From assembly GCA_032622095.1 (NCBI GenBank), contig CP136062.1:150840875-150904874 (forward strand): DNA of 64,000 bases. Reading direction: 5' to 3'. Below the pieces are notes generated by a model, which was given only the letters and a program-made list of their open reading frames with translations, had not been told where the DNA came from and made no database searches. The position numbers and the translations under genes are program-made. The DNA comes from Siphonodentalium dalli. Taxonomy: Eukaryota > Mollusca > Scaphopoda > Gadilida > Siphonodentaliidae. Position 1 is the first letter of the stretch, and each line of letters opens with the position of its first letter. This document shows positions 1 to 13,300 of the stretch, piece after piece.

Positions 1-11
1 CATTACTGTAT

Positions 12-246
12 TTTAAACCTTTCTATACTGAATGGACTCCCTCTTAGTTATAAAATTATACATTGGAATAATTTTCTGGAACAAGCAGACGACAGATAAT
101 ACAAGTATAATAAGAAGGAGTCCTATTTATTGCAGGGAAATGTTCAGATAATAAGTTCAACAAATGACCTATGAACTTATTATCTCAACATTTCCTAAGC
201 GATAACTACCAATCAATTAGTTTTTAGTATAGAAAGAGTTTATTAA
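12..246. mobile_element. short inverted-repeat element, ends CTTTCTATACT
   Basis: Left end ACCTTTCTATACT and right end AGTATAGAAAG are inverted. The middle holds a palindrome around GAAATGTTCAGATAATAAGTT and its complement. The same ends recur near 23141, 34275-34480, 43111-43380 and, as tandem right ends, 48222-48506. Confidence 0.6.
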
Positions 247-483
247 GTCCAACTGCACTTGATGAAGGGAGGGAGAGAACTCTATAGTTTGAGCAACGTA
301 GAATAAAGTGGGTAACATTTCCTAACTGGTGATAATATCTATAATTTGGTTGTCTTGGCAACAGATGTCCTGTATCTCAGGGAAAATTCTATATTTGCTC
401 TTATTTTATGACACAGATCATAAACAAAACATTCCATTATTGGCTCTAGAAAGAAATACAAGGGGAACTCAAACATGTCAGCA

Positions 484-930
484 ATTAAAGGCCCACATAA
501 TTTTCGAATGCCAATATCACGTTATACTCAACATATTCCATATTATATACCATTTAAAAGAGGAGGCACCAAAACATTGTATTATCAACTTATCCAGTCG
601 ATTAAACATGTTGTTTTTGTCAAGGTACCGATGTGTGTTCTGTGCTTAATTTGGATCAAGTCTGTACTGACAGTCATTATTCTCAATGCAAGGGGAATAA
701 CTCTATCTCATAGTTGTGAATTATGGTGCATTCTCAGGTAAATAACGGGGGAAGTCTTTGTGTGAATCTGAGAATCTCCGGGCCGTCACTTGGTGGACAA
801 TCCTAGGCCACAGCTGTTCCATATTTTGGTGGAATATATATATTTTTGGTTCCTCTTCGAAATGGTATACAATATGGAATATTTTGTATATTATGTGATC
901 TGGGCATTAGAAAATTAAATGGCCATTTAA
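484..930. mobile_element. TTAA-flanked element, ends AGGCCCAC...TTTTCGAA
   Basis: TTAA at 484-487 and 927-930. The terminal sequence AGGCCCACATAATTTTCGAA is mirrored at the right by AAAATTAAATGGCC. Relatives are at 24987-25411 and 49805-50263. Confidence 0.6.
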
Positions 931-1059
931 GAATTGGAAAAAGAGTAGCAAGACAAAATTGTTATAAATAATATTATATAATGAACTGTTTCAACATTTC
1001 CAAATAAATTCACCCATTCTACTTAAGAGATAGTCTAGGCACCACAGGAGGCGAGTTGT

Positions 1060-1415
1060 CCCCCCCCCCCCCCCCACCGAAGTTATGGGACCACAATTTT
1101 CTTGAGGCTGAACTATTCCAATTTGAAAATCCTGATGTTGTCGACCCCTAACAGGATGCAAAATAAAATTATTTTGACTTTTCCAATGGTACCATCGGCC
1201 AAACGGAAGAACGCCAGGTTTAACATATTATGTTTTCTACATTGAATACGAAAGCGTGTGGTGTATCTAATAATGCAAAATTGTCAGGTGGGTACCATTG
1301 GAAACGTCAAAATAATTTTATTTTGCGTCCTATTATGGGTCGGCAACATCAGGATTCTCAAATTGGAATAGCTCGGTATATAAATTCGGTGAGGAGGAGG
1401 GGACACCGATTTATT
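1060..1415. repeat. foldback with roughly 85-bp arms and a poly(C) run
   Basis: The arm 1107-1200 (including CAAAATAAAATTATTTTGAC) is repeated inverted at 1288-1375, with a loop of about 90 bp. A 16-base C run (1060-1075) sits just outside the left arm. It looks like a non-autonomous foldback element. Confidence 0.6.
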
Positions 1416-1934
1416 ATTATTAATTATTATACTTGTGCTGCTCAGCCAATGAGAAATCCATTTTTTTCCCTCATGACTCCTCCGATACGAGGTATTGTGC
1501 ACTTAGAATTTTTTCCCGTGCTCATTATTTTTCTTATCCCAGGTTTTGAATCTATTTATAGATTTTAAACTATAGAGACAAAGAATAGGTACCAGGTATT
1601 AATTCTACATGTACTAATTAGAAAATGTTGTACCGGAATTAAAAGATCGATTTGGCTTAAATGCCTTTTCAATTATAACAAAGAAACGTTCAATACATTG
1701 GCAGACATGTTATTTATAAGTTGGATGTAAAACATACAATGGTGGGGTGACTATTTCAACTTTATGAAGTTTTTAGTCTCGCCTGTAAAATTTACAAAAT
1801 TGCCGATACAAGGTGTTGGAAGCTCACCGACAATATGTTACTTCATGCAACTCAACAGAATCAACATCCATTTTTAGTATTTACACTCAAATGTCAGATT
1901 GCAAGGGCATTCAGTACCCATGCCTGAGATTAGT
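1416..1934. other. no recognised feature
   Basis: AT-rich sequence with no family match, downstream of the exchanger gene's stop codon. Confidence 0.4.
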
Positions 1935-2366
1935 GTGTCTGTCATTTGCAGAATGAGGTCCCCAAAGGGTTAATTTGGTGATGCTATCCCGCACAGTGGG
2001 CTAGCATCACCATATTCACCCTCTGGGGACCTCATTCTGCATGCCTCATATGCTATGGGAGATATAGACTCAGATTGAAATTCCCAAATGATGAATATTG
2101 TGATGTACACCCGTTGGGAACCTCGATTATTCAATGTGTCATCTGCCAGTTTGGGGATATAGTGAAACTAAACTAAAAAAGAAATAGAATCTATGTGAAT
2201 AAGTTTCTATAGATATCTGATAATAAAGAAACTTTCCAGAGCAGAATGAGGTCCCCAGATGGTGAATTTAGTGATGGCGGGATAGCGTCACTAAACTCAC
2301 CCTCTGGGGACCCAATTCTGCAGGGACCCAATTCTGCAGATGACAGGCACACTAAACTCAGGCTTA
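1935..2366. mobile_element. long double-hairpin element, GAGGTCCCCAGAGGGTGAATTT family
   Basis: Two hairpins, 1942-2032 and 2243-2320, built on GAGGTCCCC(A)AGGG and its complement are joined by a spacer with TTTGGGGATATAG. The ends TAGTGTGTCTGTCATTTGC and GACAGGCACACTA are inverted. No clear target duplication is seen. Confidence 0.6.
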
Positions 2367-2439
2367 GTCAGTAATGTTAAGACATCCATCTCAAACCTCA
2401 CTGAAAAAGTTTAATGTTTAACCCACAGGGAGCCTCATA

Positions 2440-2815
2440 CAGATGGAAGAATGCACTATGGAGTGTGGTCTGCTCCAGTCTATATGGGGCTCTCTAAGGG
2501 TTAGACACACTAAATCCAGGCCAGTGCCCATTTTCGATATTCAGGTTGCGCGTTGCAAGTTTCTTCCAAACAATATGGAAACAAGATCAACTTCACATGA
2601 CATGATTCTAACCAACCAACGTTCGGCATTCATGTTTCACAGAGAAAATGCATGTATGAGTATGTATATAACAGAAAGAGTGCTCAGAATGATTTCACCA
2701 TTTACACAATCTGTCGCTCAAAAACCATCCATTCCAATAGCACAATTTTTCACTCGAGGAAGAACTATTATTAAAGCGTTCATCATAAATTAATTTTTAA
2801 CTTTCAAGAATTACA
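2440..2815 (-). repeat. diverged duplicate of the 3' end of the exchanger gene
   Basis: Contains, in the same order as 2925-2970 plus 3486-3665, GTTCAACTTCACATGA-like sequence, CTGTCGCTC, CATTCCAATA, TTTTTCACTCGAGGAAGAA and GCGTTCATCATAAAT. The last part corresponds to the stop-codon region of exon J. It is therefore a tandem copy of the 3' UTR with the very end of the coding sequence, and it lacks the transposon present in the gene's own copy. Confidence 0.65.
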
Positions 2816-2970
2816 AAAAGACTGGTGAGTCAATAATAGATATATATAATCAACTATTTGAACTCTGACATCACCAAATTCATTTTCCCATTGTACTTAA
2901 GAAATTGATGTTCAACAAGTTCAACTTCACATGACGTGATCCAACCAACCAACATTTGGCATTCACGTTT

Positions 2971-3485
2971 CAGTCTCATTGAAAAGCCGACGAAAATCCT
3001 TTATCTGAATTACGTCTCAAGAACTCTCTATTAAAATTAGGTTCTGTGTTGAAGGGATTCCCTCCATTTGATTGGAGAGTGGCGCAGACTGTGCATAATT
3101 TCATTGGTTTATGGCATAGCAGATCATGTCAGAGGTCAACGACATGTTGATAATTTTCCCACGCACTGTCAAACTCAACTATTGTTGGAAAACTTAATAC
3201 AGGCGATATATCCATAATTCATTTTACTCATCGCAATATAGGAGAAATCATCTTTGAGTTTTGTTTATCAGTCAACGATATTCATGACTAATTATTCTTT
3301 CGCATTTAGTTTCTAGATACTACGATTCTCACATCCATTTACTATGCCAGGAATGCACTCCATATTTGGAAATGGTTTATTACGTCATGTTGGGAATGCT
3401 GCTTCGTCATAGAAATGAAATATTATGGACACTTCCAGAGACGTAATTCCGATATAGGATTTTTGTCGGCTTTTCAAAGAGACTG
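2971..3485. mobile_element. CAGTCTC-ended element inserted in the 3' UTR region
   Basis: Inverted ends CAGTCTCattGAAAAGCCGAC and its complement at 3455-3485. The repeat CGTTT flanks it on both sides (2966-2970 and 3486-3490). The neighbouring duplicate (2440-2815) shows the uninterrupted site. A second copy in the opposite orientation is at 23481-24168. On the minus strand it carries AATAAA near 3381-3376, so it could supply a polyadenylation signal to the exchanger mRNA; that is inference. Confidence 0.8.
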
Positions 3486-3643
3486 CGTTTCAGAGTGCAA
3501 AAGTGCAAATGAATTTATGAGTATATATATATATAACAGAAATAGCAATTCAGAATGACATCACAAAGCTCTGTCGCTCGATTAACATTCATTCCAATAT
3601 CACAGTTTTTCACTCGAGGAAGAAGAACTATGAAGAGCGTTCA

Positions 3644-4344
3644 TCATAAATGAATGTCTAAGTTTTCGGGCTCTTCGCCATCGTCAGTTCTTTGTAACCA
3701 CTCTTCGACACGATTTGTCATGTCCTCCTGATAACTAATTTCATCCAGTTCTATTTGCACGTGGGGTGGCGTGATTTCTATAGTCTGAAAGTGCTTTGGT
3801 GTGTTTTTCGATGACGCGGCACCTGGAAGATGAGATTTAACACGTAGCGAGTCCGAATCATGGTTATCGTCCACTGAATCCATTGGAATGATCACAGAAT
3901 GATGGGAGGGGGGAGGTCCATCGTGAGAAGAATGTAAATATTGGCTCTGCATACTACCAGTCTGATTCATGAATTCTGGTGAAGGCGTCGGCTCGTCAAA
4001 CGAACTTCTCTTCTCCCACGGTGGAGGCAATGATGGAATGTCGTTTTCTTCTGAGTCTTCTATCTCAGGCGGAAACACGGAAAATACACTAGGAATATTC
4101 AATGACTCTGGCGGTGCACTCAGCGTGTTTTCTGGTGTGACGTAGGGTGAACCCGATTCTGTCAAATGATGATAGGCGGGATTGTCGGCCCATGCAGGCG
4201 CCTCCGATTTCTGAGGGCCATCGTCCATATTTGAATAACAACACAATGTATTTTCACTACATGTAGTTTTTCTCTTCCATGGAAGTTCCTCGACAGCAGT
4301 TTCTTCTGAATGAGTGTATGGCTCGTATTTTGGAAATCCAGTCT
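3644..4344 (-). CDS. SLC9A3-like: NHE exon J: C-terminal exon with stop codon
   Basis: 701 nt. The acceptor is TTTTTTCAG ending at 4345. Two bases complete Glu, then [11 protein letters not shown] follows. ELPWKR resembles the ELPWK word in NHE3 tails. The rest is a Pro/Ser/acidic-rich, probably disordered tail with [11 protein letters not shown] and [11 protein letters not shown], ending ENLDIHL and TGA at 3646-3644. The terminal I-H-L would fit a class II PDZ-binding end (hydrophobic-x-hydrophobic); that is inference. The frame is open upstream of the Met at 4246, so that Met is internal and not a start. Confidence 0.9.
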
Positions 4345-7300
4345 CTGAAAAAATATGTACAAAGTTAGTGGGAAGTACATGTAAATCTTTATGAATTTGT
4401 CCTAATTCGCACCATTTTTAGCAAAAAATTGTGACACAGACCTGCACAGACCATTTAAAAGTGAAATTTTTATGTGCTGAAATAGGATGCTAGAAGTTAT
4501 ATTTCACTGGTAAACAAAAACAAATTATTTCAACTAGTATATATATATATATATATATATAAAAGGTGGCAAGATAAAAGTTAAAGTTATATGCTATACA
4601 TGTTTCATTCGCATATACATAATATAACCATAATAACATGGAATTGTGTTAACCCTTTACCCAACAAACCGGCCAAAAACGCCCAAATAAAGCTTCAACA
4701 GCCTAAAATATCTTCGGTCTGTCTCAATAACACCATACAAATATGGATATCATTGGAACCGGTTCATTGACCACATTGTGATGGTTACAGTTATGCCCTG
4801 TGCCAATGCATTCTCTTATATATGCGAGTCGACCATAGGTCGCCTCGCATATATAAGAGAATGCATTGGCCTTTTTTTTAACACTTTTTACCATTTTTTC
4901 TTATATTCTTTAACAATTTTATAATTTTTAATGTGTTAAGCCAATGCATTCTCTTATATATGCGAGGCGACCTATGGTTGACTCGCATATATAAGAGAAT
5001 GCATTGGCACAGGGTCGTTCTTTTGGGTAAAGGGTTAAAACTTAAACATATTCTATGATGGGAAACCATATTTTAGTATTAATCCTTCCATGACTGGAAC
5101 TTCCTGAAATTTTTGAAATCCCTGTGCCAATACATTCTCTTATATATATGAGTCTCCCATAGGGAGCCTAACATATATAAGAGAATGCATTGGCCTAACA
5201 ATATTTACCTTGACCTTGTAAGCAAGTTCACTTATATATGCGATTGCTCCCTATGGGAAACTCGAATATATAAGAGAATGCACTGGCACAGGATTTTTAA
5301 TGCTCCACCAGAGCAGCTCCATTAAAGGGTTAAGAAATGGAATCAGTAGAAGTTTTGTAGTAGAGATTGCCGAATCAACGTTAAAGGTACTCAATCCGAT
5401 CAGAGGGTCCTATATTACTATTTCTTTGGCTTTGGGGCTAAAAAAATAATTGATTCGAGTAGAGGAACCTACCAATCAACGCTCAGGGTGATCAGATATC
5501 GATATTTGAAGTTTAGTTATTTCTATTCTTACTGTCCCAGAACACAGTCAAAATTGCGTTATTATTACCACTTGATTTTAGAGTTATCCATCCTTGTCTG
5601 TTTGAATAGTGTTTTGGTGTACACATCTTGAGCAGATTACGAAGTTAAGGGCAATTATTAGTAATCATCTCGAGAAAATAACAAATTTCAAAAATCAATA
5701 TCTAATAAACTCTGAGCTTTGTTTGATGGGTTCCTCGACTCGAATCAAATATTTTTTAACCCCAAAGCCAAAGAAATAGTAATATAGGACCCTCTGATCG
5801 GATTGTTGTTGTTGGAATCTGTTCAGATGGGGACCCTCTGAACGGATTGAGTACCTTTAACACTGTAATTTGCTCTGTCACATGTCACCACTCGGGAGAC
5901 ACAATGGTCAACAGCTGAGAAGCGAACTCAGTTTGTTGTCTGCTGAGCGATTAATGCTTAACATTCTACAAGCTGAACTACTGTGATCTCATTTTATTAC
6001 AACCTTCTTCCTACAGTTCTATTGCTGTTCCATATTTACAAATCCATATGGAACATATATTTCATATGCAGTACATTCCATACGCATCTCGTTGACATCA
6101 AATGATGTTCGCCTCAAACATGAAACCGGAACTATAAAATTAAAGCATCATCACACATGAAAAAACAAGCCCTGTATGTGCCTAAATAAACCTTGTAACC
6201 CTGTATTTTTTAATTCTAGGATGGGTGACGTGTAATAAACAGAACGACACATGTGTTAATGGGTTTGTTGATACAGCATTCCATGCTAACACTCGTACCG
6301 TTTCAACAAACCCATTAACACATGTGTCGTTCTGTGTATTCGTTTATTTTTGTGAAATACAGCTAAATACAGAAGATTTAAAAAAATTCAATAGAAATAT
6401 TTGTCTTGGCCTTGAACAATACAAACTGATTACATTGATGGCATTGATGATGTCAACTATAACAGAAATGTCTTCAGTAAATTATGATATATAGTCTACA
6501 TGTATCACAAGTTTGTTCAATTGAATAAAGTATATCGATCTACATTTCGGAATACTATACTAAGCTATAGCTATAATCCTCAGAGTATGCACTAAACATA
6601 GAACAACACAGTCATGTGAATGTGTTAACCATATAGCATTCGTTTGTCGTGATGTAAAACTCGAACAGGTTCGCGTCACAACAAACTCATGCAGTAACAT
6701 TAACACGTTCACACACTTGCGTCGTTCTAGCTTTATATTCATGTCCTGATAAAGCTTAGATTTCTTATATTGGAAACTTATAACAAAGATAGAGCTCAGA
6801 GCCATCACCTGTAGTATGTCGAAGATGGTACAATAATAGCATATCCATATATATACCCAATATATATCAGGTTCCGAATATAACCAAGCCTTGAAATAGG
6901 GTGTCTGTCATTTGCAGAATGAGGTCCCCAGAGGGTGAATTTAGTGATGCTACCCCGCATAGCGGGCTAGCATCACAAAATTCACCCTCTGGGGACCTCA
7001 TTCTGCTTACACCTCAGCAGAATGAGGTTCCCAGAGGGTGAATTTGGTGATGCTAGCCCGCTATGCGGGATAGCATCACTAAATTCACCCTCTGGGGACC
7101 TCATTCTGCAAATGACAGACACCCTATTTCAAGGCTTGAATATAACACAACTGACATAATTTTGTTAATTAAAGCTTCACATGGTGTATGTGATCCCCTT
7201 AACAAAGCGTTAGTATAATAGCATTGACCAGGCACACATAGACCGGGTACTGGTCTAGAAGACAAATAATTAATTTTGCGATAGAACAAAGTTTGAGATG

Positions 7301-10300
7301 TGAAAGCATCTGCCTCGGACAAGGGAGGTGACTCTATGAGGGAAATCAGGTCAAATTAGTTTAACAACTGTGATCCCTGAAAGAGCAATTGAGGCCACAG
7401 TCAATTGTGGTCACTCATATTGAAAACAATATCTGGGTAGAATTTTCAGCTCTAAACTTCAAAGCTCACATCGCTGAAGTTCAAAGGTCACATCGCTGAA
7501 GTTAAACTATTAACCCTTTCATGACTGAAGCTGTGCTGGTGCAGCATTAATGACTCTGTGCCAGTGCATTCTCTTATATATGTGAGTCTCCCATAACTTG
7601 TATATATTTATAAGAGAATGCACTGGCTTACAAGGTCATGGTAAATACTGTTTGGCCAATGTATTCTCATATATGCGAGGCTCCCTATGGGAGACTCACA
7701 TATATGAGAGAATGCATTGGCGCAGGTTTTTCGTAAAATTTCAGGAAGCTCCAGTCATAAAAGGGTTAAAGGCACGTGAGGCCTTAATTGTCGAAAATAT
7801 TCATATTTGTTCCAAACACCGTAAACAGAAAAACATTAAAACGCATACAGTTTCGTTCATATTTACCATGACCATCGCGTAAACAGCATGTTATCATAAA
7901 TACCTACTATATTTTACCTAAGCAAGAGCCTGATTGGGTTACAGAGGACAGCACAATGCTACTGGCTAATCACACACAAATGGCATAAACGCTCTTTATT
8001 AGTTCCATATCAGGAATTCACCAACAAAGAACGCTCTTTATGTTTACCATCATAATATAAACAAACACCAGAAAAGTAACTTTTTATGCTTTTGTTTACA
8101 TAACAATGGTTAAACATATGAGAATAACATACTGTTTATGCGATATTTCTTATTTATATACGGACAAAGTCTGTCTACATTTTGATGTTATTTCTGTTTG
8201 TGGCGGTATTTTGACGGGTGGAAATATTTTCACAGGATACCCACCGCCAAGGCCAACCGTACCTTTAAATTGAATATTTACACTCATGTTGACTTGTTAC
8301 TAATTTTTGTCGTTTTCTTGTTGTGGCGACTGATCTCCTTTAAAAACAGGATAATGACAAAATATCACCATCAACAATGCAATATTTTGGCATAAAATCT
8401 TGAGGTGAAGTCCATGCAAGCCTAAACGGAATGGGGTTCCCAGAGGGTGAATTTGATGATGCTAGCCCACTACGCGGGATGGCATCACTAAATTCACCCT
8501 CTGGGGACCTCATTCTGCAAATGACAGACACACTATTTCAAGTCTTGAGTGCATGGTGTGAAAATAACATGTTGTAATTGACCTATCGGTGTGTGATTCA
8601 ATCACACGCATAGCAAAGTGACGTTGAAGTACTGAACAAATTAATGCGAGCGTGATCATAGCACAGTTGTTTAAATCAAATTAGAAAGGCAAAGATTTGA
8701 CCAATATCCATAAATTATTAAATGGTATAATTGCTGTTTTCTCATTAATGCGTTGCTCTACATAGCTCATTTTATCATATCTTTGCACTGCTGGATATGG
8801 TGAACGATTAAATGTCGAATAAGCATGTATTATCGTTCAATTCTTGAGAAGAGTCTGGAATCCATATACCGAGAAAGATGATGGACAATGCAAGACTTAC
8901 CCATTAATAATGATTGTATGGATCCTCAGGATCCGCTAAAATAATCCAAATAATCAACGTGTTCAGTTTAATAATCTAAATAACTGTTCAGTTTCAAACA
9001 AATATTTATCAGCTTTTCATTGATGTTATACTCCCAAACATTAAAATTCCAAGTTTCATTGTTCTGAGATACTAAATGTTCAATTTGCACAATTTTAACT
9101 GTCATAGATGCCAATTTTTTTTTAAATGTTCAACCGAGTTGATGCAAATTTGCAGAGATAAATATATTTTGCCAATGTGTTTCTGTTTCAAAAAAGGGTA
9201 GGTCTCTCTTAATGATCAATGCTGGACACTTCTCGGCTCACACCTGTGCATAAACAAAACTTCTTATCCCTTTAACCCTTTCAGTGCCAGGTCCGATTTA
9301 TGTATCAACCCATATACCCTGTGCCAATGCATTCTCTTATATATGCAAGTCGACCATAGGTTGCCTCGCATATATAAGAGAATGCATTGGCCTAACAATT
9401 TTTCATCATTTGTTATTATTTTTTACAATTTTTTACAATTTTAATAATTTGTTCTTATATTCTTTAACAGACTTATTTTGTAGGTTTAGTGCCAGGGAAT
9501 CTTACGTTTTTCATGGGCATAAAAATTATTACTATGAATACTTGGTGATAGTTTTGAGTTATAACATTCGCTATAGCATGCTTAAGCATACCCAAAAAAA
9601 ATTCAACCCGAAAAAATATAAAAAAAACAAAAAACAAAATTTTAGGGCCGATTTTACAGACTGTAAATTAGGGCCGATGAGATCGGCCCCTGGCACTGAA
9701 AGGGTTAATGCTGCACCAGTGCAGCTCCCACCATGAAAGGGTTAACCATAATGAAATAAATACACGTATTTTGAGCATGCAGGTATGCGACATTTAAAAT
9801 GTGCATAAATTTTCATCCTAATTGACATATTGCTGCAGTCATGTTCTCAGAAATGAGTATGGACTGTCAAGCGTGGTATTTTGTATGAAAATTTCTCAAA
9901 GGAATCCGATGTGTAAATATGTGAGTAAACATACCAGAGTTGGGGCTGATGGTAAAGGTTATCCCACTGTCGCCACACGCCTTGTCTGGGTAATCACTGT
10001 CGACTGGACTGCTGCGTCCTGTAGTAGAGAGGTCATAAAACTCATTTAGCGATTCTCATCCGATTTGGCACAAAATTGGTAAAATTTTCCAAAATCATTT
10101 TTCTACTCATCACAGTACTTGAATGCATAATATAGTCATAATAATCATGCGACACAACAAACAACAGATACCAGACATACATATACTTGCCAGACCTTCA
10201 ATTTTGGCGTGTGCTTTAGCCTCTGCGCATGAAGGCGAAATTAAAAAATTGCACGCTATTCTGTACACAAGTTGGCGATAACTGAAATGCTTGTGCACTC

Positions 10301-13300
10301 ATATTGAGAAGGGTTAAATCTGATAACCACACAACGCAATACATAGGGTTAAACAGTGTGAATACTTTTTCCTAGATTCCAACATTGTAATTGAAACTTC
10401 AAAGTAAAAAAAAAAAGTGCCCATAGTGCCACTCATGTCAGCGGCGGTGTCTTTGATCTTGCATTGTCTGAGACTGACCTTCACGTTTCTTTAACAGTCG
10501 AATTACAATACTCATATCAACAAGATGGAATCTGAATGTCAAACTGAGTTATTATTTCATGCAAGTTCTGGATCCGCCGAAGAAACCTCTTCACCAACAA
10601 ATTCTGACATTTGAATAACCAGTCACATCATATCACATGACTACCCAGAGAAATGCATGCTGACACCATGCTGTTATCAACTTAATCGCCAAATTATCCA
10701 CTGGAAATACCCTCTTGTTGACAATTTAATTTTGTGTCAGTTTATCTCGGGTGTTACAAGGCATAAACATTTGTTTAATACACTTTATTTACCATTCTAA
10801 TGTTAAACTTTCATTTATTCTCACTATTTAGCCAATGACAATGACAATGTGCAGCCCAGTCAAAACTGAAAGTATATCATGAAAGTGCTTACAAGAAAAG
10901 CGTGTGCGATGTTCAAAATATGTGAGCTTAGAACAGCGGGCCGGTGATTTTCCAAAATCGAAGGTCTGGTACTTGCTGCAATAATTATATTATTGAATGG
11001 GAGATCCGTACAGATGTATATGTAATATGTATACTACTATAGGTGCCACGATTAATCATATAATCGATGAACCATTGATAAGCCAACAATCGATTACCAT
11101 TTCCATCGTCAATTAATCTGTGTTATTTATTTCGGACATCAGAAAATGCCGGGTATTATTGAATACCGTGTTTGTTTTACACAGTGTAATCTACAACCGA
11201 GGGGTTATCATCCTTTGATCGCATATCAAAGAGATTCCAATAACATGAGTACTACTAATATATGCTGCAAGCAGTCGGCAGTTCATTTGATGATGCGACA
11301 TGGTTTCTCGTTGGGTCGTTGTATATTCTACAAATTGGTGGCTGCAATTTGTACATATGGCGACGTCGTAATATATTTATACTTGAAAGGTGGCACTATG
11401 TCTTTGAAATGTGCCGACTGTCACCATGTTCAATGAACTGAATGCACTCACCCTTGAATCTGATTGGACCAATGGGGAGTTGATTGACATTCTCTCTAAA
11501 ACCAGGGAACCAATATATGCGGCATTTTAATCAGCGATGTTCTCCGCAATGTAATTGCGAGTGTACTTTGTTTGCATATGTATACTTAGAAGTTACTAGT
11601 AAAGGCTATCGCATATCGTGTGGTGACTGCTGAATGAAACTGACTATTATCAAATACTTAGCTTGTTCTGAGTCTTGCAATTTGCGGGTGGGGGCACACC
11701 TTTGTGATTGTTAACCACGCTCTGGAAGTTTGATGAAAGTTATAGTTTCCGTAAAATTTGATTCCTTTTTTAAGGAACCGCCGGCAGCCCATCATACATT
11801 CCTACTTTTATATTGTTTGTATATTTGGCTATTCATAACACTGAAATTAATCGCTACGTTCGTTCTAATGAACTCGCAAATATTATAACCATAACATCGC
11901 AGAGAACTGTGCTGGTATTGAATACATTGTGCTCATTAGTCATTAACAGTGGTTTATGATGCACTTTATTAATGTAAAAATGATATCAGCCAATGCCTCA
12001 AACAACCAGCGACAGTGCAGTTAACTAGCACCAGGCCAATAGGCCATATAACGGAATACTTCCACTGATGTTATTATATTAGGTACAATTAATCGATTAT
12101 AGTTGATTATTGATGACCGATTATCGATTATCAAAATAAATAAACATGGCACCTCTATATACGACTATTATTGAATGAGAAAATCTGTACTGATGTATAC
12201 TACTATTATTGAATGAGAGAATCTGTACCGATGTATATGTATAGTACTATTATTGAATGAGAGAATCCGTACTGATGTATATGTATACTACTATTATAGA
12301 ATGAGAGAATCCGTACTGATGTGTATGTATACTACTATTATTGAATGAGAGAATCCGTACTGATATATATGTATAGTACTATTATGAAATGAAAGAATCC
12401 GTACTGATGTGTATGTATAGTACTATTATGAAATGAGAGAATCCGTACTGATGTATATGTATAGTACTATTATTGAATGAGAGAATCCGTACTGATGTAT
12501 ATGTATACTACTATTATGAAATGAGAGAATCCGTACTGATATATATGTATACTACTATTATTGAATGAGAGAATCCGTACTGATGTATATGTATACTACT
12601 ATTATTGAATGAGAATCCGTACTGATATATATGTATACTACTATTATTGAATGAGAGAATCCGTACTGATATATATGTATACTACTATAATTGAATGAGA
12701 GAATCCGTACTGATGTGTATGTATAGTACTATTATTGAATGAGAGAATCCGTACTGATGTATATGTATAGTACTATTATTGAATGAGAGAATCTGTACTG
12801 ATATATATGTCTACTACTATTATTGAATGAGAGAATCCGTACTGATATATATGTATACTACTATTATTGAATGAGAGAATCCGTACTGATGTATATGTAT
12901 AGTACTATTATTGAATGAGAGAATCCGTACTGATATATATGTATAGTACTATTATTGAATGAGAGAATCCGTACTGATGTATATGTATACTACTATTATT
13001 GAATGAGAGAATCCGTACTGATGTGTACTACTATTATTGAATGAGAGAATCCATACTGATGTATATGTATACTACTACTATTGAATGAGAGAATCCGTAC
13101 TGATGTATATGTATACTACTATTATGAAATGAGAGAATCCATACACAAACAAAAGGGTTAATAAACACTTACCATGCGTATCTGGCAAATCACTAAAACT
13201 TTAAACACTTACCATGCATATCTGGCAAATCACTAAAACTATAAACACTTACCATATGTATCTGGCAAATCACTAATACTATAAACAGTTACCATGCGTA

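Noticed and set aside
2443-2793. A 116-codon open frame on the plus strand
   Set aside because: It lies antisense over the duplicated 3' UTR copy, with no family match.
12154-13142. CRISPR-like array
   Set aside because: Repeats are directly tandem without unique spacers, in an animal intron; it is a minisatellite.
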